Shown: piece by piece, positions 1 through 7,594 of the stretch
Layout of the letters: each line of letters starts with the position of its first letter
How positions within the stretch are numbered: position 1 is the stretch's first letter
NCBI GenBank assembly: GCA_026395775.1
Contig: JAPLYA010000065.1
Span: 1-16,045 of the forward strand
Length of the DNA stretch: 16,045 bases
Direction of reading: 5' to 3'
From: Candidatus Pacearchaeota archaeon
GTDB lineage: Archaea; Nanobdellota; Nanobdellia; Pacearchaeales; GW2011-AR1
Position numbers and translations under genes: made by a program
The notes under the pieces: generated by a model
Seen by the model: only the letters and a program-made list of their open reading frames with translations
What the model was told of the DNA's origin: nothing
Database searches by the model: none

Positions 1-683
1 AAGTCATAAAGACTTTGGAAAAAAGTTCTCGTGGCAGTCTCCTGGTTTGTAGCAACTTTTACAAAAAAAGCAAGGGGATTGCCAAATTTGGTATATTCAA
101 ATATCAAGAGGGGAATTATGGAAACAATTAAAACTCCAAATGCTACCCACAAATTTTTATTTCTGAAAACTTTTAGCCTATCTCTTCCAAGGGCGTAGAT
201 TAAGATAACAAACCCGAGTAAAGCAACAGTAAATTTAGTCATAAAACCCAAAGCAAGAAAAATAGCAAAAATCCAAAGCTTTTTATCATTTTTCCCATAA
301 TGTCTAATGAAAAAGTACAATGTCAAAAGCCAAAAAAAGGCAACAGGCACATCAACAAGTATTCTAAATGAAAAGAAAGTGAAGCTCCAGAAGACAGCAA
401 GAATAAAACTAGCTATCAAACCCACTCTTTTATTATACATCTCTTTTCCAATAAGATATATCAAGAGAATCGATGCCAAGGATATCAAGAAAATAATTAT
501 CCTGAATGTAAACTCAGAAAACCCGATTCTATATAGCAAAGAAAAGACAAATGTGAACAAAATAGGCCTCACAACAGAGAACCCCCAAAATGGGGAACCA
601 AATGCCCAATATCTCGAGCTGTTAAGATAATCAGCTTCGTCATACCATAGCGGTTGATCTTTTGTAATAAAAAAATAATACAA
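1..683 (-). CDS. GT-C family membrane glycosyltransferase (GT39/PMT-like), fragment, lacks N-terminus
   Basis: This would be a multi-membrane-span GT-C glycosyltransferase that adds a sugar from a lipid-phosphate donor on the outer face of the membrane. The minus-strand frame is open from 701 down to base 1 with no stop, so the C-terminal part lies outside the window. Near its beginning it has the extracellular-loop signature PLWYDEADYL with the family's acidic pair (D-E). It continues through hydrophobic spans, the typical SLASILLIYLIGKEMYNKRVG segment (shown in two pieces here: SLASILLIYLIG, KEMYNKRVG), and a juxtamembrane FGNPLAFF stretch. The gene begins abnormally. Stop codons TAA and TAG lie at 707-702, there is no ATG, and the only plausible start is TTG at 683. 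The acidic pair would then be at residues 15-16, against residues 48-49 in the intact relative at 5746-7563, so the first membrane helix is missing. It may be a pseudogene cut by recombination. The family is confident; function of this copy is doubtful. Confidence 0.75.
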   Translation of the reverse strand, partial: MYYFFITKDQPLWYDEADYLNSSRYWAFGSPFWGFSVVRPILFTFVFSLLYRIGFSEFTFRIIIFLISLASILLIYLIGKEMYNKRVGLIASFILAVFWSFTFFSFRILVDVPVAFFWLLTLYFFIRHYGKNDKKLWIFAIFLALGFMTKFTVALLGFVILIYALGRDRLKVFRNKNLWVAFGVLIVSIIPLLIFEYTKFGNPLAFFVKVATNQETATRTFFQSLYD

Positions 684-727
684 CCTGTAGAAGAAAGAAC
701 TCTATTACACAAATGTTTTTAAATCGA

Positions 728-737
728 TTTAAGTAAC
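728..737 (+). promoter_or_regulatory. Archaeal TATA box for the epimerase gene
   Basis: TTTAAGTA is centred about 25 bp before the ATG at 757. The same spacing is seen at several other genes here, which suggests transcription starts at or next to the start codon. The site lies just outside the broken end of the GT-C fragment. Confidence 0.5.
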
Positions 738-756
738 TTCTTTTAAGAATAATAAA

Positions 757-1761
757 ATGGCTAAACCAAAATTAGAAGTATTAGTAACAGGGGGGTTGGG
801 TTTCTTAGGCTCTCATTTAGTACCGCTTCTGCTTAATAAAGGGGACAGTGTCACAATAGTTGACAATAAGCAATCCAACGCTGTAAAAGAAGATTTTTAT
901 GCCCATCGAAATGGAAGTAACTGCCGGGTTGTTCCTTGCGATGTAGCAAGTTTTCAACCATATCAAAAATTCGATCAAATATACCATCTTGCCGCAGTAG
1001 TTGGACCAGTAGGCATATTGCCATATGCCGGGAAAATAGGACCCTCAGAGCTAAACAATCTTAGTAAGCTAATTTTTATGGCCCAATCTATGGATGCGAA
1101 ATTACTTGATATCTCAACATCAGAGGTTTATGGTCCTCGTAGTGGGGCATTGTCCGAAGATGATGATTGTATAATGACCGCAGACCATAAGGTAAGGCAA
1201 GAATACGGTCTTGCAAAGCTCCTAGGTGAAAAAACTCTTATTAGTTGGTGTAGACAAGGATTACTTAAGGCCAATGCTGTACGACCATTTAATATAAGTG
1301 GTGAAAGGCAGAGAGCTGAGGGGGGTTTTGTTTTGCCAAGGTTTTTTGAAGCAGCATCAAAATCTAAACCAATCACTGTATATGAAGATGGAACTCAAAG
1401 AAGGGCATTTACTCACGCAGAAGATATTTCAAGATCTTTGATAGCTGTCATGGGTTCTCAAGCAAATGGGGAGATATTCAATGTAGGGAATCCTGCAAAT
1501 GAGATTTCAATACAAGAATTAGCAAGACTTATTAAGCATGTTACGCAAAGCCCATCAGAAATAGTTAATGTAGATCCTGTAGCACTTCACGGCCCCTTAT
1601 TTGCTGAGGCATATGATAAAGTTCCAAAAATAGATAAAATTCGAAGAGTAGTTGGATGGGAGCCAAAAATTTCATTATATGACATTCTTTCAAGGATTGC
1701 AAAATCATACGGGGTGAAAGATCCTAAACCATGCCCCGAATGGGCTTTGAGATATCAATAA
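757..1761 (+). CDS. NAD-dependent epimerase/dehydratase (extended SDR), sugar-nucleotide type
   Basis: This is a 334-residue cytoplasmic extended short-chain dehydrogenase, the kind that epimerises, dehydrates or decarboxylates NDP-sugars. The Rossmann nucleotide-binding motif GGLGFLG is at residues 12-18. The DV and HLAA strands follow at about 62 and 77-80, STSEVYG is at 120-126, and the catalytic Tyr150/Lys154 pair lies in YGLAK. The C-terminal half has RPFNISG and RRAFTHAEDI, typical of UDP-glucose 4-epimerase and UDP-xylose synthase relatives. Length is normal for the family. The exact sugar cannot be read from sequence. It is followed 17 bp later by a GT2 gene, so the pair is probably cotranscribed and the enzyme may make that transferase's donor. 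Sampled lines have about 40% G+C by eye, against about 25% in the next gene, hinting at separate origin. Confidence 0.88.
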   Translation: MAKPKLEVLVTGGLGFLGSHLVPLLLNKGDSVTIVDNKQSNAVKEDFYAHRNGSNCRVVPCDVASFQPYQKFDQIYHLAAVVGPVGILPYAGKIGPSELNNLSKLIFMAQSMDAKLLDISTSEVYGPRSGALSEDDDCIMTADHKVRQEYGLAKLLGEKTLISWCRQGLLKANAVRPFNISGERQRAEGGFVLPRFFEAASKSKPITVYEDGTQRRAFTHAEDISRSLIAVMGSQANGEIFNVGNPANEISIQELARLIKHVTQSPSEIVNVDPVALHGPLFAEAYDKVPKIDKIRRVVGWEPKISLYDILSRIAKSYGVKDPKPCPEWALRYQ

Positions 1762-1778
1762 AAAGCCGTCCTTAATGC

Positions 1779-2831
1779 ATGAAAAATAAATTAATAGAAC
1801 AGCCATTGGTTGATATTTATATGTTGCATGTAAACGGGGATATAATAAAAAAGAGTTTGGCGTCTTTATCCTCAACTAATTATGCCAATTACAATATTCT
1901 TGTTTTTTTAAATGGAACAACTGACGATAGTGAAGAACTCATTAAGAATTTTAATGTTAAAATTTTTAGAAGCAAAAAGAATCTAGGATTTACTGGGGGG
2001 CATAATCAGCTTTTCAATTATTCACGCAAAAATACAAACCCCAAGTATATAGTAGTTGTTAATGATGATATGGAGTTTGATAAAAATTGGTTAAGTGAAC
2101 TAGTCAATTTTGCAGAAAAGAACAATGCCTCCATCTGCTCTTCAAAAATCAGAAATTTTTTTGACAAAGACAAATTTGATTACGGAGGAGCTGGTGGGGG
2201 GTTTATTGATAAGTATGGCTATGCTTTTTGCAGGGGAAGAATTTTCGATTCTATTGAAAAAGATAAAGGGCAGTATAACTCTCCTGGCAGGGTATTTTAT
2301 GCGAGCGGGGGGGCCATGTTAGTAAGAACAGATTTGATTAAACAAATTGGTTTTTTTGACAATGATTATTTTATTTATTGTGAAGAAGTAGATTTTTGTT
2401 GGAGGGCTAATTTATATGGCGAAGAAGTATTTTACGTTCCAAGTTCGGTAGTATATCATTTAGGACATTACACAATTAAAAAGGAAAAAATGATGCCATT
2501 TAAGGAATATTTAATTCATAGAAACCATATGGTTACTTTTATTAAAAATTATTCTGCCCCATACATTCTTAAATTAATTATTCCAAGACTCCTTTTAGAA
2601 CTTTTTAGCGCCATAGCCTTTCCAAGAAAATTATTAGCAATAACCAAATCTTTTCTGTACATCATCTATAATTGGTCAAGAATAAAACAAAAAAGAGAGA
2701 AAATACAAGCACTTAGAAAAGTTCCAGACAAAGAGCTTAAGAACTGGATTTACCAAAAGAGTATTGCTATGCAATATTTTGTCTTTAAAAAGAAAAGGTT
2801 TAACGAATTAAATTTTAAAATTCCAGCCTAA
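1779..2831 (+). CDS. Family 2 glycosyltransferase (rhamnosyltransferase-like)
   Basis: This is a 350-residue GT-A fold transferase, expected to act on the cytoplasmic face of the membrane and add a sugar to a lipid-linked glycan. It shows NLGFTGGHN at residues 68-76 and the metal-binding acidic cluster VNDDMEF with NDD at 95-97. SGGAMLVRTDLI lies around 176-188 and the acceptor/catalytic segment EEVDFCWR at 202-209. This order is typical of the WbbL/rhamnosyltransferase branch, though the donor sugar is not determinable. After residue 250 come a hydrophobic stretch and a basic tail that could hold it at the membrane. The start ATG has no clear ribosome binding site, which fits translation coupled to the upstream epimerase. 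Its stop codon interlocks with that of the convergent gene at 2828 (TAA and TAG share the bases CTAA). Confidence 0.88.
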   Translation: MKNKLIEQPLVDIYMLHVNGDIIKKSLASLSSTNYANYNILVFLNGTTDDSEELIKNFNVKIFRSKKNLGFTGGHNQLFNYSRKNTNPKYIVVVNDDMEFDKNWLSELVNFAEKNNASICSSKIRNFFDKDKFDYGGAGGGFIDKYGYAFCRGRIFDSIEKDKGQYNSPGRVFYASGGAMLVRTDLIKQIGFFDNDYFIYCEEVDFCWRANLYGEEVFYVPSSVVYHLGHYTIKKEKMMPFKEYLIHRNHMVTFIKNYSAPYILKLIIPRLLLELFSAIAFPRKLLAITKSFLYIIYNWSRIKQKREKIQALRKVPDKELKNWIYQKSIAMQYFVFKKKRFNELNFKIPA

Positions 2832-3508
2832 TCCCCAAATCTATATTTAATGAGAGTCCAAAGAGCAGTCAAACCATCTTTCCACCTTATCTTCTTCCCT
2901 TCTTTTATGCTTCTGGGCTTGTAGCTTATTGGCACTTCAACAATCTTAATACCTTTTTTTAATATTTTTGCTGTAATCTCTGGCTCTATGTCAAATTTAT
3001 TAGCCCGTAGATTAAGAGAACCCACCAACTTATTTTTGACGAGCTTATAGCCGGTTTCCATATCCGTAATCTTGGAAAAATACAAAATGCTAGTCACAAC
3101 ATTAAGAAAAAGATTACCAAGATAGTAAGAGACATAAGAATATTTGTTCTTTTTTTCAAGATTTCTCGAACCATAGACAACTTCTAGTTTATTTTTAATC
3201 GCTGTTTCAATAATTTTTCTTAAATCTTCAGGATCATATTCCAAGTCAGCATCTTGCCAGAGAATATAATCTCCTGTCGCTTTGCTTGCCCCTGTCCTCA
3301 TGGCAGCACCCTTTCCTTTATTCTTTTCGTGAAAAAAAACCTTAATTCCTTTTATTTTTCTTATAATTTCTAGAGTTTTGTCTTTAGAGCAGTCATCAAT
3401 TACTATTATCTCTTTTTCACATGGAAGCTTAACATTCTTTACAGCAGAGATTATTTTATTTATGCTCTTTTCTTCATTATAAGCCGGGATTATTATGGAG
3501 AGTTTCAC
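2828..3508 (-). CDS. Family 2 glycosyltransferase, dolichol-phosphate mannose/glucose synthase-like (DPM1/AglD type)
   Basis: This is a 226-residue GT2 enzyme that would transfer a sugar from an NDP donor to a polyprenyl/dolichyl phosphate, supplying the GT-C transferases of this cluster. Numbered from the proposed GTG start, it has PAYNEE at 8-13, IDDCSKD at 37-43, NKGKG at 63-67 and the DXD-type motif QDADLEYDPED at 85-95. It also has YGSR and METGYKL, which are usual in DPM1-like proteins. There is no C-terminal membrane domain. The frame is open to a TTG at 3550, but GTG at 3508 is preferred for two reasons. Homologues normally begin KLSIIIPAYNEE, and a TATA-like TTTTTAAAAG is centred about 25 bp before the GTG, inside the longer reading. 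It converges on and overlaps the plus-strand GT2 gene by 4 bp. Confidence 0.85.
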   Translation of the reverse strand: MKLSIIIPAYNEEKSINKIISAVKNVKLPCEKEIIVIDDCSKDKTLEIIRKIKGIKVFFHEKNKGKGAAMRTGASKATGDYILWQDADLEYDPEDLRKIIETAIKNKLEVVYGSRNLEKKNKYSYVSYYLGNLFLNVVTSILYFSKITDMETGYKLVKNKLVGSLNLRANKFDIEPEITAKILKKGIKIVEVPISYKPRSIKEGKKIRWKDGLTALWTLIKYRFGD

Positions 3509-3527
3509 AGCAACAGATACCAACAAG

Positions 3528-3537
3528 CTTTTAAAAA
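3528..3537 (-). promoter_or_regulatory. TATA box supporting the GTG start at 3508
   Basis: TTTTTAAAAG on the minus strand is centred 24-25 bp before the GTG at 3508. It falls inside the longer reading frame that starts at TTG 3550, which argues against that longer start. Confidence 0.45.
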
Positions 3538-3586
3538 TATATCCTTTCAATTAGCGTATTCGAAGTATATTCTATATCACAATTAA

Positions 3587-3596
3587 CTTTAAATAA
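3587..3596 (+). promoter_or_regulatory. TATA box for the radical SAM gene
   Basis: CTTTAAATAA is centred about 25 bp before the ATG at 3617. With the site at 3528-3537 it forms a divergent promoter region of about 108 bp that contains nothing else evident. Confidence 0.55.
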
Positions 3597-3616
3597 GTTT
3601 TTTAGTAGTAAATAAA

Positions 3617-4939
3617 ATGTATATAGCGATTATCAATGTACCTTCAAATAGAAAGCATTCTGTAAACAAAGATTTAGCGGGCGGCCTAGGGCAAAGCTGG
3701 TCCTTAAAAGGCTCTTTTTTTCTTAGTTTTCTCTCAAAGCTGGTTAAATCTTCTATAAAACTCCCTGTGCTATCCTTAGCTTATGTTCAAGCTATTCTAA
3801 AAAATAAGGGGTTTAAAACAAGATATTTTGAACATATTCCAAATGAGCATTTTGACATTTTTTTAGTATACGGCTCGATGATAGAATTCAAACGTGAGAA
3901 CTCATTTGTTAAAAAATTAAAAGAAGCCCACCCCAGATCACTAGTAGGCTTTATAGGCCCATTCCCCTCAAGATTTCCTGAGCTATTCCAAGCAGATTTT
4001 ATAATTCAAGGGGAGCCAGAAGCTTTTTTCCTGTATCAATTTAATGAAAAGTATAAACTTGATAAATTAATAAAAGTAAGCAAGCTAGTTGAAATGGACG
4101 ATCTGCCTACCCCAGATTTTACTGACTTTCCTGTAAAAAGTTATAGCTATGCTCCAGCACTAACCAAAAAACCCATTTTAACTCTCCAAGCAAGCAGAGG
4201 CTGCCCGTATCAATGTAGTTATTACTGCGCCTATGGTAGCTATCAGGGAAGTTGCTATAGAAAGCGTTCTGCTGATAAACTGTTCAAGGACATTCTAGTT
4301 TTAAAAAGAAAATATAAGATAAAGTCAGTTCAGTTTAGAGATCCGACATTTGGCTTAGACAAAAAGCAGGTAACTGATTTTTGTAATCTATTGATTAAAA
4401 ACAAAATAAAAATTAATTTAGGCATAGAAACAAGATTAGATATATTGGACGCAAAAATAATAAGTCTAATGCATAAAGTAGGTTTAAGGAATATAAATAT
4501 TGGCATAGAAACTTATGACGAGGAAATTGCCAATAAAAATAAAAGAAAAATTCTAGACAGGAGACGCCAGGAAAAAGTTTTGAAAGTTTGCTATAAACTT
4601 GGAATAAAGGTTTCAGGATTCTACATCTTTGGTTATGAGGGGGATACAGAAAATTCAATAAAGAAAACAATAGAATATTCTACAAAAATTAAAACAACTG
4701 CTTCAAGATTCGCGATATTTACTCCTTTTCCTGGAACAGGATTCTACGAACAATTAATCAAGGATAATAGGATTTTAACAAAAGACTTCTCAAAATATAC
4801 TTCTTTTAACCTAGTTTTTAAACATAAATCTCTTAATTCAAAAAGATTATTAAGGTTGTTAAAATTAGCTTATTATAAGTATTATCTGAGGCCAAGTTTC
4901 ATATTTGATTTTTTAAAATGGAAAATAAAAGGATATTAG
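3617..4939 (+). CDS. B12-binding-domain-type radical SAM protein
   Basis: This is a 440-residue protein with the architecture of cobalamin-domain radical SAM enzymes, which often methylate or rearrange unactivated carbons in natural products, lipids and glycans. The first 170 residues resemble the B12-binding fold, with the IIQGEPEAF segment near 129-137 that usually reads GEGE. I see no DXHXXG cobalamin-ligand motif. The radical SAM core follows. SRGCPYQCSYYC carries Cys196, Cys200 and Cys204, so the cluster motif is CX3CX3C rather than the usual CX3CX2C. Later come IETRLD, the NINIGIET strand, FYIFGYEGDT and FTPFPGTGFY, typical of the Elp3/MiaB-like barrel. A basic, aromatic tail ends the protein. 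It overlaps the next gene by 22 bp, so the two are translated together. A sugar- or lipid-modifying role is inferred from context only. Confidence 0.82.
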   Translation: MYIAIINVPSNRKHSVNKDLAGGLGQSWSLKGSFFLSFLSKLVKSSIKLPVLSLAYVQAILKNKGFKTRYFEHIPNEHFDIFLVYGSMIEFKRENSFVKKLKEAHPRSLVGFIGPFPSRFPELFQADFIIQGEPEAFFLYQFNEKYKLDKLIKVSKLVEMDDLPTPDFTDFPVKSYSYAPALTKKPILTLQASRGCPYQCSYYCAYGSYQGSCYRKRSADKLFKDILVLKRKYKIKSVQFRDPTFGLDKKQVTDFCNLLIKNKIKINLGIETRLDILDAKIISLMHKVGLRNINIGIETYDEEIANKNKRKILDRRRQEKVLKVCYKLGIKVSGFYIFGYEGDTENSIKKTIEYSTKIKTTASRFAIFTPFPGTGFYEQLIKDNRILTKDFSKYTSFNLVFKHKSLNSKRLLRLLKLAYYKYYLRPSFIFDFLKWKIKGY

Positions 4940-5760
4940 TTATCGGTGGCACGGGTTACATTGGAAAAGCGGTCCTAAGAAAACTATCCTTAGAAAATAT
5001 TAATATTAAATGTTTTTCTAGAACCTTAGTTGAAGGAGGTATTAAACTGTCTTGGATTAAAGGAGATGTTTTAAATTTTAATCAACTTCTAGAAGCAACT
5101 AAAAATATAGGCCTCGTTATTTATCTAGTGGCGCTAAAAAAAGGCTCTTTTAAAGATTGCTTTAAAACAAATGTAATCGGTTTGGAAAATACAATAAAAG
5201 CAATGAAAGTCAACAAAGTTAAGAGAATAATATATTTTTCGACTAAAAATGTCTTACTTAAAAAAAGAGATAGCTATGCAGAATCAAAACTGATTGCAGA
5301 GAAGGTTTTATTAAAATCAAATCTAGAATCAGTTATTCTTAGGCCTGATTTGGTTTATGGTCTGGATAAAGAAAACATTTTGTCAAAGCTAGTTTCCTTT
5401 TCTCTCAGAGCCGGATTTCTTATAATTCCTGGATTTAAAGAGAAATATTTTTATCCAGTAAACAAGGAGCTTGTTGCAGAAACATGCTTAGGCTTCGTAA
5501 AGCACTTTAAACAAGGAATGTATTCGATTTCAGGTGAAAAAACTTCTCTAACACAAATCATAAAGCTGTCAAGTTATTTATCTAAAAAGAAAATCAAGAT
5601 TATCAAATTTCCTCTTTTTTTGTTTGAGCCATTTGAATTCATATTGCCTTTCAGCCTATCCATTTTTAGAGAAAATCGTTCCAACTCTGGCAAAGATCTT
5701 TTCTCGAGAACCCTTAAAGCAGACATCAAAAAGATCCTAATTCTCCTAGCGCAAAAATAG
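4918..5760 (+). CDS. Atypical NAD(P)-binding SDR (NDUFA9/epimerase-like)
   Basis: This is a 280-residue Rossmann-fold protein. The dinucleotide motif GGTGYIG is at residues 10-16, followed by KGDVLN near 48-53 and YFSTKNV at 106-112. YAESK gives Tyr120 and Lys124 in the catalytic spacing, then LRPDLVYG. The pattern is that of atypical SDRs related to NDUFA9 and UDP-glucose epimerases. The C-terminal 50 residues are hydrophobic and rich in Phe and Leu, as in NDUFA9-like members, and may sit at the membrane. It may act on a sugar nucleotide or a polyprenyl substrate; the sequence does not decide which. It starts inside the end of the radical SAM gene and converges with the GT-C gene on the other strand, overlapping it by 15 bp. 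Confidence 0.8.
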   Translation: MENKRILVIGGTGYIGKAVLRKLSLENINIKCFSRTLVEGGIKLSWIKGDVLNFNQLLEATKNIGLVIYLVALKKGSFKDCFKTNVIGLENTIKAMKVNKVKRIIYFSTKNVLLKKRDSYAESKLIAEKVLLKSNLESVILRPDLVYGLDKENILSKLVSFSLRAGFLIIPGFKEKYFYPVNKELVAETCLGFVKHFKQGMYSISGEKTSLTQIIKLSSYLSKKKIKIIKFPLFLFEPFEFILPFSLSIFRENRSNSGKDLFSRTLKADIKKILILLAQK

Positions 5761-7563
5761 GTAGAAAACAAGAATTATTGAGCCTAAAGCTAAAACTAAG
5801 CTAACGTATCTTATTAGATGGGCAAGACTGTTTAGCAGGACATCAAAGAAACCATTTGTAGAGTACATATCAAAATATAAGTTTATTGAAACATCATAGC
5901 CGATAGGATGCAGCCACCAGATGTGAGTTTTCTTTGCTAACTGCATTATGGAAGGATCAAGCTCTATGTTCATTTTGTATATACTAAAATGAGGTTTTTC
6001 CTTGTAAGTCTGCCAAGGAAAATAAGAGCTTGTATCTGATGTGGAATATATCTTTTTTTCCAAATTGCCGTTTTTCTCAAAAAAGCTAGCCATATCTTCC
6101 ATAGATTGGTTGAATTCTTGTTGCCCGGCAATAGTACCCCAGCCACAATCATCTAAATCACATTCAACAAAATAAACAGGAATTGATATTTTATTTACTC
6201 CCTGTTCAGAAATTTTAAAAAGCTCTTCAAAATAACTTGCTTCAACATAATTTTTCCCTTCAAACATCCAGTGTATCTGCCCCCTGTATATTCTTGAATC
6301 CGCAATTATAAAGCCATTATCGGGGATATTACTTTTGTAGGAGATCATCTGTTGCATTGCCGAAGTTGAATAAAAGTTTCCTATCAAAGCCACGTTATTA
6401 AAACCAAGCCAGACAAGATTAAAAACCAGTATCGCAAGAAACACATATCTTAATCTAATTTTAATTTTCTCCAAAAACAAGCTTGCCGGGATTAATGAAA
6501 ACATCAAGAGGAATATATAATGTTTACACAGCAGAACTATTGATGCGAGGTATAAGAAGCAAAAAAGCATAAATATAACAGAAAAAAAGAAAACTCGCTT
6601 ATTTTTTCTAAAAGCAAAAATTAATCCCAGTACCCCAAGTATAAATACAATAGGATCTCCCTTTAGGAAAAATAAAATAGCATACAAGCCAGAAGGCATC
6701 TTGCTCCAAGGCAGATTAGCCGAATTACCGAAAAATAAACCTGCCCAATCGGATTTAGAACCCCAACTAGCATCCCAAGAATAAAATTGAGCAGCTTTTT
6801 CCTTTGCTATACCCAATGTTCTAGTAAATAGCAAATCAACATACCCTTTTTCTTTATACAAAAGATAGTTATATGTAAGGGTAGGAATAGCAAAGATAAA
6901 AGCAATAAGCAAAAAAACCAAAAGAGGTTTATACAAATCTTTTATTTTATCGCCACTTTTATTTGTGTAATAAGCATAAATAATAAAGCTGGGAATAAAA
7001 AGCAAAGAGTAAACTTTAGTGTATATAGCTAGTCCAAAGAACAACCCAGAAATAGCAAACTTACTAATCTTTTTATCCTTCAGTCCATATAAGAAAAATA
7101 AGCTGGCTACCATAATAAAGAACATAACAGTAACATCCATTTCCGCAAGAGTATTCTTTATGTGCCATGGAGAGACAGCAAGCAAAAATGCAGCAATTAA
7201 ACCTGCCTTTTTGCTTCCAAATTCTTTCACAACCAAAAATATTAATAATATTGAAGCTGTTCCAAACAGAATAGACGCAAATCTCGAAGCAAACTGAGTT
7301 AATCCAAATATATTATAGAATAAATCAGTTAAGGCATACCACAAGCCAGCAGATTGATGGTAAACTTCTAACTGCCCAGATTTAAGGAAATTAATAGCAT
7401 ATATAGCATGCCCAACATCATCTGCAGCAACCCAGGTGTTAATTGCCGAAATCAACCTTAATATAAATCCTAATATAAGAAATCCTAATAAGTAAAGCTT
7501 GGTTTTATCCTTTGAGGAAAAAATTTCAAATGTTTTATCCACCCCTTTATCTAAAATTGACAT
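5746..7563 (-). CDS. GT-C family membrane glycosyltransferase (GT39/PMT/ArnT-like)
   Basis: This is a 605-residue integral membrane transferase, expected to use a dolichyl-phosphate sugar and work on the extracellular face. The first membrane helix spans about 22-42, followed by the loop NTWVAADDVGHAIY with the essential acidic pair Asp48-Asp49. About ten hydrophobic spans follow up to residue 390, with SPWHIKNTLAEMDV at 131-144 typical of GT39-like proteins. Residues about 395-575 form a soluble extracellular domain with Cys468 and Cys473, which could form a disulfide. A final membrane helix lies at about 584-604. This closing helix after the soluble domain is unusual compared with many family members. 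It has its own TATA box and overlaps the convergent SDR gene by 15 bp. The sugar and acceptor are unknown; the glycan cluster suggests an outside elongation step. Confidence 0.85.
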   Translation of the reverse strand: MSILDKGVDKTFEIFSSKDKTKLYLLGFLILGFILRLISAINTWVAADDVGHAIYAINFLKSGQLEVYHQSAGLWYALTDLFYNIFGLTQFASRFASILFGTASILLIFLVVKEFGSKKAGLIAAFLLAVSPWHIKNTLAEMDVTVMFFIMVASLFFLYGLKDKKISKFAISGLFFGLAIYTKVYSLLFIPSFIIYAYYTNKSGDKIKDLYKPLLVFLLIAFIFAIPTLTYNYLLYKEKGYVDLLFTRTLGIAKEKAAQFYSWDASWGSKSDWAGLFFGNSANLPWSKMPSGLYAILFFLKGDPIVFILGVLGLIFAFRKNKRVFFFSVIFMLFCFLYLASIVLLCKHYIFLLMFSLIPASLFLEKIKIRLRYVFLAILVFNLVWLGFNNVALIGNFYSTSAMQQMISYKSNIPDNGFIIADSRIYRGQIHWMFEGKNYVEASYFEELFKISEQGVNKISIPVYFVECDLDDCGWGTIAGQQEFNQSMEDMASFFEKNGNLEKKIYSTSDTSSYFPWQTYKEKPHFSIYKMNIELDPSIMQLAKKTHIWWLHPIGYDVSINLYFDMYSTNGFFDVLLNSLAHLIRYVSLVLALGSIILVFYLFLR

Positions 7564-7583
7564 GCTAATGGAAGTTTCTAGAG

Positions 7584-7594
7584 GTTTATAAATT
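7584..7594 (-). promoter_or_regulatory. TATA box for the 605-residue GT-C gene, overlapping the upstream stop codon
   Basis: TTTATAAA on the minus strand (7592-7585) is centred 25.5 bp before the ATG at 7563. It overlaps the TAA stop of the upstream GT2 gene, so this gene probably has its own promoter despite the 22-bp gap. Confidence 0.55.

Noticed and set aside
307..630. 107-codon plus-strand open frame
   Set aside because: It lies opposite the GT-C coding frame, whose minus-strand translation is continuous and has clear family motifs; the plus product is Lys/Asn/Ile-rich with no recognisable domain.
3509..3550. N-terminal extension of the DPM1-like gene from TTG 3550
   Set aside because: It would add 14 residues before the conserved PAYNEE start and would place the TATA box inside the coding region.
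4413..4670. 85-codon minus-strand open frame within the radical SAM gene
   Set aside because: Leu/Phe-rich reverse reading of a conserved radical SAM barrel segment; no independent support.
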